This document shows positions 12,627 to 25,757 of a DNA stretch of 64,000 nucleotides, piece after piece (position 1 is the first letter of the stretch; each line of letters opens with the position of its first letter). The notes under the pieces were generated by a model. The model ran no database searches. It worked only from the letters and a program-made list of their open reading frames with translations, and was not told the origin of the DNA. The translations under genes were made by a program, and so were the position numbers. The stretch comes from Hibiscus mutabilis (taxonomy: Eukaryota > Streptophyta > Magnoliopsida > Malvales > Malvaceae), in NCBI GenBank assembly GCA_019671005.1, contig CM033715.1, forward strand, positions 9,796,001-9,860,000, written 5' to 3'.

Positions 12627-13798
12627 TTACTCTGAACATTTCTTAAAGACTACAAGAATCTCTTCAGTAGTCCAGTTATCAAGTTTAGAGCAAGGGCAAA
12701 TCATGGACAGGTATTTATTCTCCTCTTCCTCGTCTGTCACGGCGTTGATGCCCAGCTTCTCAAACGCTTCATACAAATCATTATTTCCTTTATCCTCTTC
12801 TTCAACTGGGGCATTTGGATCCAACAGGCCCCTGGATCTAAAATTATGGCTCAGGGGTGGAAATGACATTGGCTCCCACTCAATTCCCTCTCCTTTCAGT
12901 CTTGCCCTTCTTCTCTCTTGGTGCTTCCTAATTTCAGCTTTTCTTTGCCATTTGTTGGGTTTGAAACTCAAGCCAAACCGATCATTCTTTGCTGGGATTA
13001 CCACGGGATACAACCTCCCTTGGTATCTTTTCTCAAATCCTTTCCCAACTTCAACTCGTTTTTCTAGAGTTTGTTTAACTTGCATCTTTGCGCAGCTGGA
13101 TAATTCTGGTTCAGGCACCTTACTCCCTTCGATGACAAAGGTTGCATTGACTAGCTCTAATGTCCTGAAGTGACACTCGAGCGCACCCTCATCAATCTCG
13201 ATAAAGAGTGCATAGTAGTTATTGATGCAATGATTTCCTCCTCTGCACCTACAGTTATCAATTGACCATCCATCACAAATTTTAGCTTCTTATGTAAGGT
13301 AGAAGGGACCGCTCCTACTGTGTGGATCCATGGGCGCCCAAGCAAACAATTATAACTGGGCCTAATGTCCATGACCACAAACTCTACATCAAAGGTCGAT
13401 GGTCCAATCTGCAAGGGCACTTCAATTTTCCCCAACACATCTTTTTGAGTTCCACCGAATGCTCTTACTGTATTTTGATAAGCTCTCATATGAGAGCCGT
13501 ATATAGGCAGCTTCTTTAGCGTCGCTAATGGTATAACATTCAGGGCTGACCCATTATCAATAAGGACACCCGATAGCATATATCACTTGCATTTTGTGGT
13601 GATGTGTAGAACTTTGCACGATCCCCTTCCTTCTCCTAGTATTTCTTCATCATTGAATGAAATAATGTTGTTGACATAAATGTTACCGACCAACATGTCA
13701 ATCTTGCCGATTGTGATCTCCTTCGGTATGAATGCTCGATTCAGAATCTTCAACAAGGCTTCACTATAGCCTTTAGAACTCAGCAGCAGAGATAACAT
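12627..13798 (-). pseudogene. Ogre 1 protease and protease-RT linker
   Basis: The retropepsin-like active-site region is LIDNGSALNVIPLATLKKLP (about 13563-13504), with the downstream YNCLLGRPWIHTVGAVPSTL (about 13365-13306). These are the two conserved blocks of plant gypsy aspartic proteases. It matures the polyprotein in a live element. The linker (13118-12627) is charged, with RKAEIRKHQERRRARLKGEG, and leads into the RT. The reading frame changes at about 13580 and 13150. Confidence 0.82.
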
Positions 13799-14359
13799 AG
13801 AGATTCAAGCTGGGAGCTTGTGGAGTTGCTCTACCACACTATATTCACTATGTTTAAGAATTTTCAAGAATTCTTGAGCCTCTGATTCCTTCAATGGCTC
13901 ATGGTACACTGGCGACTTTTCTTTGAAGAAATCTCTATCATCTTCTTTCTCAGGTCTTCAGCAGCAACCTTTCTTTGCGCTGCATCTCTATCTTCTGCTA
14001 TTGGCTGGGAATAGAGCCTTTCGCTCCTCGTGAAATGACTCAGTTCCTTGACTGGTTCATCCTTTGCTTTTCCTTCAACAGGTGGTCCTTTCAGGGCCGC
14101 TACTGTCCATGCGTAAATCCATAGGACCTGCTTGATGCCCCTGTATGGAAATAGAGTTTGTGCCTTAATTATAAGTCGCGGGGTTACACCCCTTACTGGT
14201 TCACTTGCTTTTATCTTGACTTTAATAACGAAAGGCTTCATTCCAGAGTAACCTCTTTTAGAGGATGGCTCTTTTGACGCGCAAACATCCAACATGCACT
14301 CCTTGTTTTCTCTCTCAAAGAACTCTAGTTCTTTTTCATCTTGTCTTGGACCAATTGCT

Positions 14360-15997
14360 TGAACTCTAAGCAAGATTTAATCTCATGACCTTTCACTCAG
14401 TGGTACTCACAATACAATCTATCTTCAATCTTTAGCTCTTGAATTCCTCCTTCCAGCATCCCAGCTGTCACCATTTGAGCCCATACCCACTTCATGGGTG
14501 CTCTAACCTCAGTTACATATTCCTTTATCACCTTATCTTCCTCCTCAACGATTGCATTCACTCCCGCCTTCTGATGGTTTGGCAAAGGATTTCCCTTATC
14601 TTCTTACACATCGAATGACAACATTCTTGATTTTCTTAAATCATCCACCACCCTCTTGAACACGGTGCAATTCTCAATGGTATGCCCCCTAACCCCTGCA
14701 CGGTACTCACATTGTGCCTTCTCATCTTACCATGATGGGTATAGTGGTGAGAATGGAGGGACAAGTCTTGGCAGCACCATCTGGGATTTAACCAATTCAG
14801 CAAACAATTCCACGTACGTCATTGGAATAGAAGGGAAATAAGGCTTCGAATTCCCTTGATAAATTTGTTCCTCCTTCGAAGGGTTTGTAACTGCTAGAAT
14901 TGCAGTCGAGACATTGGACTTGTTAAAGACCACACCCTTTGAATAATTAAGGTTATAAACATTGTAGCATTAACTTCGTTTCCCCTCTTTTTATAGGGTT
15001 TCTTTGTTTCTCCGTTATCCAACTTTCCATTTTTCATGGTTGCCAAAATCAACCCTTCATTCATTAACATATCTGCAAAGCTCTTAGTGACATAATTGAG
15101 CATGTGGTCATAAAAAGAGCCTTTTAATGTCTCCACGAACATTGGGGTGATTTCATTCTCTAGTAATGGTGGCTGAACTTGAGCAGCTACATCCTTCTAC
15201 CTCTACGCGTATTGGCGAAAACTCATGATGTTTTTGTTCCATCCCTTGCGAGACTAGTCAGGTTGGAACCATGTCTGATTGTATTGCTCACTAAAATCTT
15301 TGGATAAATCATTCTATGATCTAATGTTAACCCGACTTAGCTGCGTGTACCAACGTGCAGCTAACCCTACTAGACTGTCTTGGAAGCAATGAATGAGCAG
15401 CTTCTCATTATCAAGATACATCGACATCTTTCTGCAATACATGGTTAGATGTACTGACGGGCATATAGTTCCATTGTACTTCTCAAAATCTAGAATTTTG
15501 AATTTCGAAGGTACTACCAAGTTTGTCACCAGGCTCAAGTCTTTGGCATCCACATCACCTTGAATACTTCCTTCTTGGAAGGAATTAATCATTCCTTCCA
15601 ACTTCTCATAGCGATCTTCCCACTTCTTCTTAGTTTTAGCCTTATCGGCAATCTCATCCAGGTCATGCACCCCATGACTGTGGGCCTCTTCTTTAAACAT
15701 CATTTCATTTTTGGCTGAGGATTTAGCGAAATGGGGTGAAATCTTGACTTTGGGAGATGTAGCTTCTTTTTGTATGCCTGGATGGACAAATGCCATCCTC
15801 TGAAATTTTGGTAGTGCGTCAGTTTCCCCACCAACTTCTATTGCATCTGGGTCTTTAAACCCTAACATAGCCGCAATTGAGCCCAATGTTTTTTGATAAA
15901 CTAATTCCATTTGTTGCTTCAAGTCTGTCTCCAGCTTGTCTAACCTGTCTTGGGTGCTTTTATGATTGGTTTCTAAGGCCGTCACTCTGTCTTCCAT
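14360..15997 (-). pseudogene. Ogre 1 gag, broken
   Basis: The first frame (15997-15314) starts with a coiled-coil-like segment, MEDRVTALETNHKSTQDRLD. It continues to KFKILDFEKYNGTICPSVHL and ARWYTQLSR, the typical capsid region of plant gypsy gag proteins. After a frame break, Cys/His modules follow: SYPSW with CEYHCGVRG-type spacing near 14750-14620, and DRLYCEYH near 14420. The product would package element RNA. Multiple stops make it non-functional. The sequence before 14360 (about 14373-13891 minus) is a charged linker towards the protease. Confidence 0.8.
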
Positions 15998-16569
15998 TGC
16001 TCTGGCTTAGAACCGGGTACCGTACTTGTGAGTTATTTTTGCTATTTTGAATTTTTGTTTAAGTTAGATTCTTATTATGTTATGAATGCATGAGCAAATG
16101 TAAACACACAAATGCAAAGTAAAGCAACAAAACACAAAAAAGATGCAATGCAAATGTATGAATGCAAACGAAGAGCCATTAATTCTATGAAATATATGCT
16201 CAAGAAACAACTCTTTATTGAATATGAAAGGTCCTTATTACATCAAATTTCATATTTTCTACAAATACTTTTCTGCACGGATTCCCAATTCCTTGACTCC
16301 TTCAATGAGTCACATAAGTCTTGGTCCAACTTTCCCTACTGGTTTGACGTACTACCGAAGAGCTGAAGCTTCAGTGGCTAATATCGTCACATGTCGAGCC
16401 ACATCCTGAACTTGGGTCATGACGGTCCTATCGAACTCATCACGCTCTTGAAATCTTCTGCATTGTCTCTAAGGCGAGTGAACCAGTAGTCATTACCTTT
16501 ATCTATTATATCTTCAAGGACCAAGATCTTCGTCCTATATTCCTAGATGATATTGTATATTGCTTCAAC

Positions 16570-18500
16570 CTATTTTTTCAAGGTATCGTTCTCACTTAAA
16601 CAAGCCTGAAGTTCAATGTAGGTGTGATGGTTCTGAAATTCATGCAGCGAACGGTTCAAGTCATCTACCTTGACTTGCAACTCAGCAACACAAGCCTGGC
16701 TTTGCTTCAACTTCTCACTAGTCTTATCATATGCTGTCTGTAGCTCAAATAAACGGATCTTGTTGACGTGGGCCTTCCTTTTCCATGCAGCCACACTTTC
16801 TTTATCTTTTTCAAAAACCCGTTTGCCATTTCCATTTTCAGTTGCCAGCTTACTCTTCTTCTTTTCTTCAGCAAGGGCCCGTCTATAGTTCTCAACTTCC
16901 CGCTTTCCACACTTTTTCTCATTTCCCACAGCATGCTCGATTTCTTGTTTCCACTGTTCCGAGATTTTTCTCAAATCAACATTTCGAACAGTAGTCTAAA
17001 ACTTGAGGAAATCAACCCTTTGAATTTCAAACTTCCTTTCTAAGTCTTCATACAGTTTTATCACTTGCTTTGTCTCCCTTTTATACTTTTCCACGTCAAG
17101 GCTTGAGTCAAACTTGTCTCGTTGGTTTTGCTCTCGTAGGGCTTCTATCTCCAACTTGGCCCTTCTTAGCTCTTCTCTTAGGATGTCAGCTTCTGTAGGG
17201 ACTACTTTCAAGTGGTCCTCTAAAGACTTAGCCTGCCCGGGTGTAGATGCTATGACTCTGTCATTCACTCTTACGGGCATCTAGATATCATAATTAGGAG
17301 TGTACATACAATGCTTATCAGACTCTAACTCCATATGATAACAATGATTCCATGCATCACTGATTGTCTGAACCTTTTGTCTGAACTCTCATTGGAACTC
17401 GAATTTTGATGAGCCAAGACTAGTAATGAATGGGATGAACTGTCGACACCCAAACTGACGAGATACCAGCAAAGGAGCACATCCAATTCCTCCCCATAGA
17501 TCTAGCAGCATCAAGAAGTTGAAATCCCCACACTTGTACAAAAGCTTAGTATGACCCATCCAAGAAACCCTCCATTTGATGTCTTCGTCAAGACGGTCTT
17601 TGAAAATTTCAATCCACTTACTTTTCTTAACAACTAGCCATTCTTTTGCTAGGAACTCGCGGAGATGAGAGAAATTAAGAGAAAATACATTTGACAAGGC
17701 CAATGTTGGGCATTTCTAGAAGTGACTAAGAGACCAGACTTGAAGTAAAAGAGCACATCCACCAAAGCGCACACCTTCCACTTTTAGACAAGCATTAAGG
17801 GAAATGAAGGTTTCAGCAAGTACAACTGGCACTGGGTTAACTCATTTTTTCAACTGTTCAAAGAAATCAAGCAATGCCACATCAATGTTCCCTAAAACTT
17901 TTTGGAAAAATGACTAAGCCATAGATTGCAATGGCTAGGAGATCAACTCTCTTCTCTCTGTCGGGGTGGATCGAAATTATATTTCTGATGCTTGACCAAG
18001 GGAAATTAAAGCTACCACATGTCTTCCGTATCAACCCCTTGACCCAACCATCACTCATACCGGCGAGAGCTTGGAGCCTTGAGTGCGGGCTCTTGTTTTT
18101 AGGAGGTTTGGCATAGACTCAGTTCTTCTTTACCTTACGCAGATTAAAAAGAGCCAAGTATTCTTCAAACGTGGGCAACATATCTTCTCCATTAAAAGTG
18201 AAGCAGCAGTACCTGAGATCCTAGAATTGGACCAAAGCTTTCAGAAACGGCTCATCCACCTTTACATACAGAAGATACGTTATATCACCATAAGCTTCAT
18301 GGAATAACTGCTTGGTCTCATAATCATAGTGGTCCCAGATTTCTTGCAGTTCTTGCATGTTATTCTATTTAACACTGATATGGGCATACTCCGAGGTCTC
18401 TGTCCCGTGATCGACTGCTAGACTATCCCCAAAAGTTCGCTGGTTAACCTCAGACCAATGTCGTACTTTTGCATTCTCATCTTCATTTGTCAAGATCCTT
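16570..18500 (-). pseudogene. Ogre 1 extra ORF upstream of gag (DUF7745-like), broken
   Basis: On the minus strand, pieces in different frames form one protein-like region. They include a phrase AIYGLVIFPKSF near 17935-17895, VSWMGHTKLLYKCGDFNFLM (about 17578-17519) with LWGGIGCAPLLVSRQFGCRQ, then a long coiled-coil-rich tail (17280-16570). The same phrase IYGLVIF appears in the second Ogre-like element at about 60690. An ORF between the 5' LTR and gag is a known trait of Ogre elements; its function is unknown. The match to the uncharacterised plant domain DUF7745 is from memory. Confidence 0.75.
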
Positions 18501-19244
18501 CCATCCATGTTGAGAGTTTTTCAAAGTTCAGCAAATGTTTCTGAGAATCAATCCCTTCTGAATATGGAATGATGTTGCATGAATGAATATGCAAAACAAC
18601 AAGACAAGGAAAAATATCAGAATTAAGAAAACACAAAAAGACCAAAATAATTTCACAAGTAATTTTGAGTAGCACATTCCAACACTCCAGGACATGCCTC
18701 CACGGATTATCCGCAACAATTTTGACCAGACTCAAAACCCTAGGTTTTTCGCATGGCTCTATTGGGGTAGGCTCTAGATTCTCAAATGCTCTGGTTCTAA
18801 AAAGGGTGCCCGAGCAGTCTTTGTTGTCCCCTACTAATGGTAGCAAAGCCCTTGGTTCTCACCCATTATAGGCTTCAAAAGAACCAAGTTCAACTCAGGA
18901 GGACTCACTTCCTATGTCTTCTCGAATGATCAATATCCTTACGAAGACATGAGGTATATGAGTCTCGAAGGTACTTGCTAGGCTCATACAGAGAATCAAT
19001 ATTCTGACATGAGCAAAGTATTTTCCCCTCACTTAACAATTGGGTGGAGCTCGGGTATAGAGTTTTTTGCAATAATTTTAAAATGCAAAAAATAGAATTA
19101 CATCCATTAAGCAGACGAATAGATTGAAAAATTTGTGAACTTGCAAATTCCTTTTTCTAAAAACATTTTTTGAAAACAATTATGGCCTGACCCTCTTTTT
19201 ATTTTTATTAAAAACAAAAATTTTCCTCAGCGGAGTGGTTATGC
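18501..19244 (-). other. Ogre 1 5' leader
   Basis: Between the 5' LTR end (19245) and the first ORF. No gene seen. The primer-binding site should lie just below 19244 on the minus strand (GCATAACCACTCCGCTGAGG), but it does not begin with TGG and I could not match it to a tRNA 3' end. Confidence 0.5.
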
Positions 19245-21753
19245 TGTCGCAACCCATTTTTAGGAAGATTTTGACGTTATTTGGAAAACTTAAGAAAACA
19301 CGGAGTCGCCACCAACCTTTTTGAAGAAAATGTAATTGGATCATATTTTAAAAAAAGGTATTTTAATAAAAACATTTTATTTATCAAAATAACATTTTAG
19401 TCTATGAAAAACCAAAAAACAAGTTCGGGGTTAGCACCCCCACAACGCCCAAAAAATGGTACCTAATTGATTTTTAAAAAAAAGTACTTTGAAAACTGAA
19501 ATTTGCAAGTTCACAATGATTTCAATTGATTCGTCCGCTTAATGAACATAAATCTATTTTAACGGCCTTATCGCCCGAGAAATGAACTCCAATCACCGCC
19601 AACACTCCTGGCGCTAACTCGTCATTCTCATTTGATAAGACACCGCACTAATTAAGTTTTCACTTTTTAAACAAACCAAAGAAAACATTAAGTGATTTAA
19701 CATTTTTTAGAATTAAGACTTATTTAGATTAAACTCTAAAGAAATGTCTAAATTCATTTTAATTGTTAAAGTTACGATATTTTAAGTGTGTTTTATTTTC
19801 CACATGAAGAAAGTTTTTCAACAAACAAGGTTTTAATCTAATTCTCAAAGACCCTAACCCTATGGTTTTAAGCATACACACATTTTCACATAAAGAAAAC
19901 AAGGAAATAAATAAATTGCTTAAATTAAATAACTAAAGAAATAAATTTAAAATGAAGAAAGGGATAATTTATTTTATAAAAAAATTAGAATAAAACTTTT
20001 GGTTAGGGGTTAAATTAAAAGAAAAACAAAAAGTGAGGGCTAACTCTGAAGCAATTGAAAATCTAGTGCTTAATTTCAAAAGAAAATGACTAATTTCAAA
20101 GGATTCAAAACTCAAGAGCCACGGTATAAGATCCGAGGAAGTAGGGCGCGGGTTATGAGTCGGGTACAGGTCGGTTCATGGATCACTATAAAAATTAAAA
20201 TTAAAACTAAAACAAAATTTTCATTTTGTTTAAACCGATTAAAAGTTTTTTCCCTTCTCTCAATATGTTCTCTGTTTTTTCTCTTCTACGCCGCCTCATC
20301 CACGGTGGCCGTAGGGTTTGTTCACCGTGCCGGTCGCCATTGATTGGCGCTAGCCACCATTATCGGGGGCGAAAAACATCCCATTTCAAAAACAATTTTT
20401 AGTTTCGAAAACTAACCCTTTTAACTTTGAAATTTTCAGATTCCAACGAGCCCCAAATCAAATTTAGATCATCAAAACTTTACCGGAGCTAACATGCACA
20501 GCGGCGCTTTAAAACGGAGGTAAAAAACAACCCCTTTCTTTACTTTAAAAAACTTAGAATATAAAAAGGCAAATTACCAGAAATGAACAGCTTGCTTCTT
20601 TATTCCTTTGAATCTTCAATTACAATTGCTTGCCTGGAAATATGAATGATTTTTGTATGCTTTGTGTTTTGTGAATCAATTCGTGGTAGTGTTACATGCA
20701 TTTTACGGAGCTATTTATAGTTACAACAATGCTTGATTTCCAAGCATAAATCCCTAATTATCATCTAAAAGGCTTTTGTCTTGGCTTTGATTTTAGGCCT
20801 ATTTGCTGTTGACTCACGATTTGCCTCTGTTTTAAATTCGATTTAGCTTGATTCTTGCCTCGGCTTTGATTTAGGGATTAGTCTTTCCCATTTTGCTTCT
20901 GATTTGGTTCCAGCTAGAGCTTCGATTTAGGGTTTAATTCTCTTTCTTTGATATGATGCTAATTTTTCCTTTTTGTTTTTGTCTCCGATAATCTTCAAAT
21001 GGCAACATCACCACCGGCAAGAGTAATCGGAGCAATGAGAGCTGGCCTGAATTCTGCCAAAGAAGTCGAAACGTTCACTGAAGCCTGAACGAATAGGCGC
21101 GTGGCTGCCACGCGCGCGAGATGATCCAAGTGACTGGCTCTGGAGCAATCCAGACCGTTTGATCACTCCTTGATCTAACGGTCAGGATAGAAGGCTGTTT
21201 GGATTCTGTGTCCAACCCATGTGTCATCTCTACACGATTGGATCTGATCTCCATTGATCCAACGATCCTTCTTCAACTGCGCGGAAACAAGAAGGGTTAG
21301 GGCCTTTAGGGCTCCAGCTTTAAAACTAGGTCGAACGGGCCTTTGTAAATTAACCATAATCAGGCCGAGTAGGCCTTTATGTAATGGACTCTATGCTTAT
21401 TATTTATTTTGACTCTATGCTTTTTTTTGTAATGGACTAGACTCTTAATTATTTTTGTAATGAACTAGACTCTTTATTTGTGCAACTAGAAAAACAATGG
21501 GTTTGAATAAAATAAACTCTATTTATTAAATGACCTGATTCTATTTGTTAATCAACAATGCAATGAACTCTAACTTAAAACCAATTAACCGTACATGAAA
21601 CAAAAAGGAAAACTATCTAATTATAATGCTATACCATGCTATTAATGTACACAATGCACATATGAGTCATGTTACTAAACCATAGACCATACTTAAACTA
21701 AGATATCGATTTAACAAAACAAGAACAAAAAACTTGGCGAAAATTCAGTAACA
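19245..21753 (-). repeat. Ogre 1 LTR (5' LTR in element orientation)
   Basis: 2,509 bp, + strand ends TGTCGCAACC and CAGTAACA. It is co-linear with 2629-5157 throughout, with scattered substitutions and small indels. It is followed by AATAT (21754-21758), the target duplication. Confidence 0.93.
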
Positions 21754-23032
21754 AATATGTAGTTGATTGATGACAAAATGTTGTCATTGACATAGAGGTG
21801 TCAAAATCAATACATAAGTATGTGTTAGAGAATGACATGGACTGACCCCGATGAGAATATTTCTTGAATTATTATGTGACAGTCACAATATTGCTCATAG
21901 TGATAACTACATGTATGATCCTCAGACTCGAGATCACCATTATTTCAATATCTTGAGTGACATGTTTTGATGCGGTCAAACGTGTCGTAACTAACTACAC
22001 TATAAAGACTGATATTGGATATGTCACAATCTATGTAGCGAAATATGGTTGATCAAGATAGGATTTCTCTCCTACATAATAGGAGTAATATCATAGGCCA
22101 CTTGATTGAGTGAGACTAGAAATGCATGGTCATGCTCGAATAAATTGATATGAGATATAATAGTTGTTCGTTTATAATAGTCTACTCAAGATATCAAGAA
22201 ATATTAGATGGACTATACAAGTGTGACTATTTCATGACTTGTGTCTAGTCTAGATATAAGGAAAAATGATATAATACATGAAAAGAGTTAATCACGAAAA
22301 AAAATTATGTCGAACCACGACTTCTTGTAACTTAGGTAGCAATGATGTATTGCTAGATGTCACTCGTTGCTTGTAATATTAGAATTGTTCTAAATATTAC
22401 TTCTAACATTACATAAACCTACAAGGGTTACACCCTATGATTGAAACGGATAAATATCGACTAGATAGTATGTGTACAAACTTGTTGTGCATGAAATAAG
22501 TAAAAATCAAAATTATTATGATTATTGTAATTATAGATAGTTTCGATTATATATATATTAATACTAGATAATTATTGTAATTATCAGATACTATTAAAAT
22601 ATATATATCCCTAAAGAAACCTGATTGAAGTAGAATCAAATTCTACATATTTAATTCTTTTCGGTTAAATATATTGTATATTTAAAGAATCCGAATTTAA
22701 GTAAAATTAAGGTTTTGAATGCTATATAAAGACATAAGGTCTAGTAGCCAATGTATGTTTTTGCGAAAAACCTCTCTAACAATTAGAGAAGAGAAAATAT
22801 TGTGCGTTTCGTTCGGGTGAACTGAGTAGAAGCCGGAGTGTTATTGTGACGACTTGGATTCGATATCATTCTGGAGGAATTGGATTCTCCTAACTCCCTG
22901 CAGTTTCAGATTTAATTAAGGTAACGTTTCATCCCTTTTCACCTTGGATTCGTTCCTCGTACATGGATCACTAGTGGAATACGCCGGATAATTTTTTCGC
23001 TACGCCATGTGATTTACCGATGTTTCCTAACA
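21754..23032 (+). repeat. copia A 3' LTR, second segment
   Basis: Begins with the duplicated AATAT and continues GTAGTTGATTGATGAC, exactly where the solo LTR at 36462-37971 would continue after the point reached at 2628. It ends CCTAACA at 23032. Adding both segments and discounting one duplication gives about 1,503 bp, against 1,510 bp for the solo LTR. Confidence 0.93.
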
Positions 23033-23827
23033 CTATAGATTTCCATACTTCTAGAAGACAGAAATAGAAAAGCAAGTATCAGAAATGCTAGCATCTTCCA
23101 TAATACAAACAAGCAAAAATCCCTATACAGCCCCTTGCTTGTTAGTTAAGAAGAAAGATGGCACATGGAGGATATGTGTAGATTATAGAAAGTTGAATGA
23201 GATGACAGAAAAGGATAAGTTTCTAATCCCAGTGGTGGAAGACTTATTGGATGAATTGGGAGGATCTGAGTATTTTTCAAAAATAGAATTGAGGTCAAGC
23301 TACTGGCAAATCAGGGTAAAGGCAAAAGATATTCCCAAAACAATTTTTAGAACTCACCATGGCCATTTTGAATTCAAGGTGATGCCCTTGGGACTTACTA
23401 ATGCCCTTGCTACCTTCCATGCCTTGATGAATGAGGTATTTGGCCCTTATCTTAGGAAGTTTGTTTTAGTTTTTTTGATGACATACTTGTGTATAGTTCC
23501 AGTCTTGAGTTAAATGTTGAACATGTGAAGGTCCTAAGTATACTAAGGGAGCATCAACTATTTGCCAAAAGAAGCAAGTGCTTTTTTGGCCAGAAGCAAG
23601 TAGAATACTTAGGGCATATAATATCAGCCAATGAGGTATCTACTGACTCTTCCAAGATTGAAGCAATGAAGGAATGGCCACTGCCTCAGAATTTGATATC
23701 CCTAAGGGGCTTTTTAGGTTTGATTGGTTATTACAGGAAGTTCATTAAAGGGTATGGAGAAATAAGCAAGCCTCTTACTAGAATGCTGAAGAATGAAGGA
23801 TTTATATGGACTAATGAGTCCATTTAG
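23033..23827 (+). pseudogene. gypsy C reverse transcriptase
   Basis: Coding begins right at the copia boundary: the codons at 23045 onwards contain a TAG (about 23052), then EIEKQVSEMLASSIIQ. Key blocks are LLVKKKDGTWRICVDYRKLN (about 23140-23195), ELRSSYWQIRV, FRTHHGHFEFKVMPLGLTNA and KCFFGQKQVEYLGHIIS (about 23577-23627). A 1-base loss in a T run near 23470 shifts the frame exactly at the catalytic FDD region. The second frame then runs to a TAG at 23827. Confidence 0.88.
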
Positions 23828-24306
23828 GCCTTTAAGAGATTAAAAATGGCAATGTGCAAGTCTCTAGTGTTGGCTTTGCCCGATTTTGATCAGCCATTTT
23901 ACTTGGAGACAGATGCTAGTGCTAAAGGGTGGGAGCTATCCTAAGCCAACAGGGTAGACCCATTGTTTATCTGAGCAAAGCATTAGGTCCAAAAGAAACA
24001 GATTTATCCATTTATGAGAATGGGTCATTAGCTATTTTTGTGGCAGTAACCAAATGGAGGCATTATCTTGAGGGAAGTCAATTTGTGATCAAAACTGACC
24101 ATGAGCCTTTGAAACACTTGCTAGATCAGAAAATCACTATTACAGTGCAGAAAAAGGGTTTAACCAAATTGTTGGGGTTAAACTACATTATACAGTATAG
24201 GAAGGGGAGGCAAAATGTTGTGGATGATGCACTTTCAAGACAACATGAGGTTGAGGCAGAAATTTTGAATATGACCACTACTGTGATTATACCCAGCTGG
24301 GTGTAA
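23828..24306 (+). pseudogene. gypsy C RNase H
   Basis: After the stop at 23827 the frame continues as a gypsy RNase H: an ETDAS motif near 23908, GAILSQQGRPIVYLSKAL (about 23930-23985), HYLEGSQFVIKTDHEPLKHL (about 24061-24120) and LNYIIQYRKGRQNVVDDALS (about 24178-24236). It would degrade RNA in RNA-DNA hybrids. It is broken by a frame change near 23925 and ends at TAA at 24304-24306. Confidence 0.85.
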
Positions 24307-24419
24307 GAGGTAGAAGACAATTATAAGGGAGACCCCAAGGCTCAAGAAGTTATTACAACAGTAACAGTAAAGAAAGAAGCCAAAAAAAATTGGGAATGCA
24401 TCAAGGAAATACTAAGGTA

Positions 24420-25757
24420 CAAGAACAAAGTGTATATTGAGGAGAATAGAGATCTCAAAAAGCAGCTGATCCATTCCTTGCATGATGCACCACAGGGAGG
24501 GCACTCAGGAATGCATGCCACTTATCATAGAATCAAACCTTATTTCTATTGGAAAGGTCTGAAATCTATGGTGAAGAGTTATGTCCAACTTTGTGATGTT
24601 TGCTAGAGGACAAAAGAAGAAAATGTGGCACCACCAGGCCTGTTACAACCCCTACCAATTCCCAAGCAAACCTGAGAATTCATCACTATGGACTTTGTGG
24701 AAGGCTTGCCAGCATTAGGGAAGTTCAATTGTGTTTTGGTCATTGTGGATAAATATTCCAAGTATGGGCACTTCTTATCTATTTCACACCCTTATATTGT
24801 GATGGACATAGCTAGAATATACATGGATCAGGTCTACAAGTTGCATGGGCAACCTAAACTAGCATTATTATATAGAGACAAGACTTTTACTAGTATTTTC
24901 TAGAAAGAACTACTGAAACAGACAGGGACTACTGCATATTCAGCACTGCCTACCACCCTCAAACTAATGGTCAAACCAAAAAACTCAACCAGTGTCTTGA
25001 ACAATACCTGAGGAGTATGTGTTTTTTGAAGCCAAACAGTCGGGGCTAAGTGGCTTCCTTTAGCTGAGTGGTGGTACAACACTAATTACCACACAGCTAT
25101 AGGGATTACACCCTTTAAGGCACTATATGGCTATAAACCACCTATGTTAGTCTGGGATACTAATACCAATATCAACAGTGTTCAGGAAGAAGTCACACAC
25201 AGAGAACAAATGCAGAAACAATTCAAGGAACACTTAAGCACAACAAAGAATGAAACAGTATACTGATCGAAAGAGAACTGGGAGAGAATTTCAGATTGGG
25301 GAAGAGGTTTACCTGAAGCTCTAGCCCTACAAGCATATCTCCTTAGAAGTTAGAACGAAACTGAAATTGACAGCAATGTATTATGGGCCATATAAGATTA
25401 TACAAAAGATTGGTGCAGTTGCTTATAAATACAGTAACCAGCTCATGCAAAAATTCATCTCTTTTTTCATGTGAGTTTGCTCAAAAAGAAAGTAGGAACA
25501 GGGGCAGTTACCTTCTTAGATCCTCCAAATGTTAACTCAGATGGAGAGATGAAGATCTACCCTGCTATTGTGCTGGACAAGAGGACGGTGAAGAGACAGA
25601 ACAAAGCCGGGACCCAGTTGTTCATACAGTGGTCTAATTTGGGAGCTGAAAACGCAACTTGGGAAAATTTCAGTGTGTTGAAGGCACAATTTCTTGATTT
25701 TGATCATTGGCGACAAGAATCAAGTAAAGGGGTGAAATTGTCATGGCCTTGGGAGTA
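24420..25757 (+). pseudogene. gypsy C integrase and chromodomain
   Basis: A His-Cys region (HDAPQGGHSGM-type text near 24482) is followed by the core MDFVEGLPALGKFNCVLVIV (24688-24747), then a degraded stretch with stops to about 25460. The C-terminal frame (25471-25757) has a chromodomain: YPAIVLDKRTVKRQNKAGTQ, then LFIQWSNLGAENATWENFSV. In chromoviruses this domain is thought to steer integration to particular chromatin. Stops at 24604, 24672 and 24901 disable the protein. Confidence 0.85.

Larger units (their letters stand above)
2629..21753 (-). mobile_element. Tat/Ogre-type Ty3/gypsy element, complete but degenerate ('Ogre 1')
   Basis: A full element of about 19.1 kb (about 17.7 kb without its own nested solo LTR), with two ~2.5-kb LTRs (2629-5157 and 19245-21753) and flanking duplications AATAT/AATAT. 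On the minus strand the order is 5' LTR, an extra ORF upstream of gag, gag, protease, reverse transcriptase, RNase H, a second (archaeal-type) RNase H, integrase, a long 3' untranslated region with a tandem array, polypurine tract and 3' LTR. The ORF before gag, the second RNase H and the large size are known features of the Tat/Ogre lineage. All coding parts carry stops or frameshifts, and the two LTRs differ at many positions, so the insertion is not recent. Confidence 0.92.
1..23032 (+). mobile_element. Ty1/copia element 'copia A', 3' portion, split by a nested Ogre element
   Basis: The 3' half of a copia element: integrase (window start), reverse transcriptase, RNase H and a 3' LTR that begins at 2400 with TGTTGGAGTATG. 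The LTR stops at 2628 and resumes at 21754, because a 19-kb gypsy element sits inside it; it ends with CCTAACA at 23032. The gene order integrase before reverse transcriptase is diagnostic of Ty1/copia. The 5' LTR and gag lie upstream of the window. The element itself interrupts a gypsy reverse transcriptase that resumes at 23033, so CTATA (23033-23037) is the expected right target-site duplication; its left partner is outside the window. Coding parts carry stops and frameshifts, so it is dead. Confidence 0.9.

Noticed and set aside
19220..19250. tRNA A-box-like phrase GCGGAGTGGTTATGC beside the Ogre 1 5' LTR
   Set aside because: No matching B box, acceptor stem or anticodon arm follows, so it is not a tRNA. 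It also does not fit a primer-binding site, which should begin with TGG.
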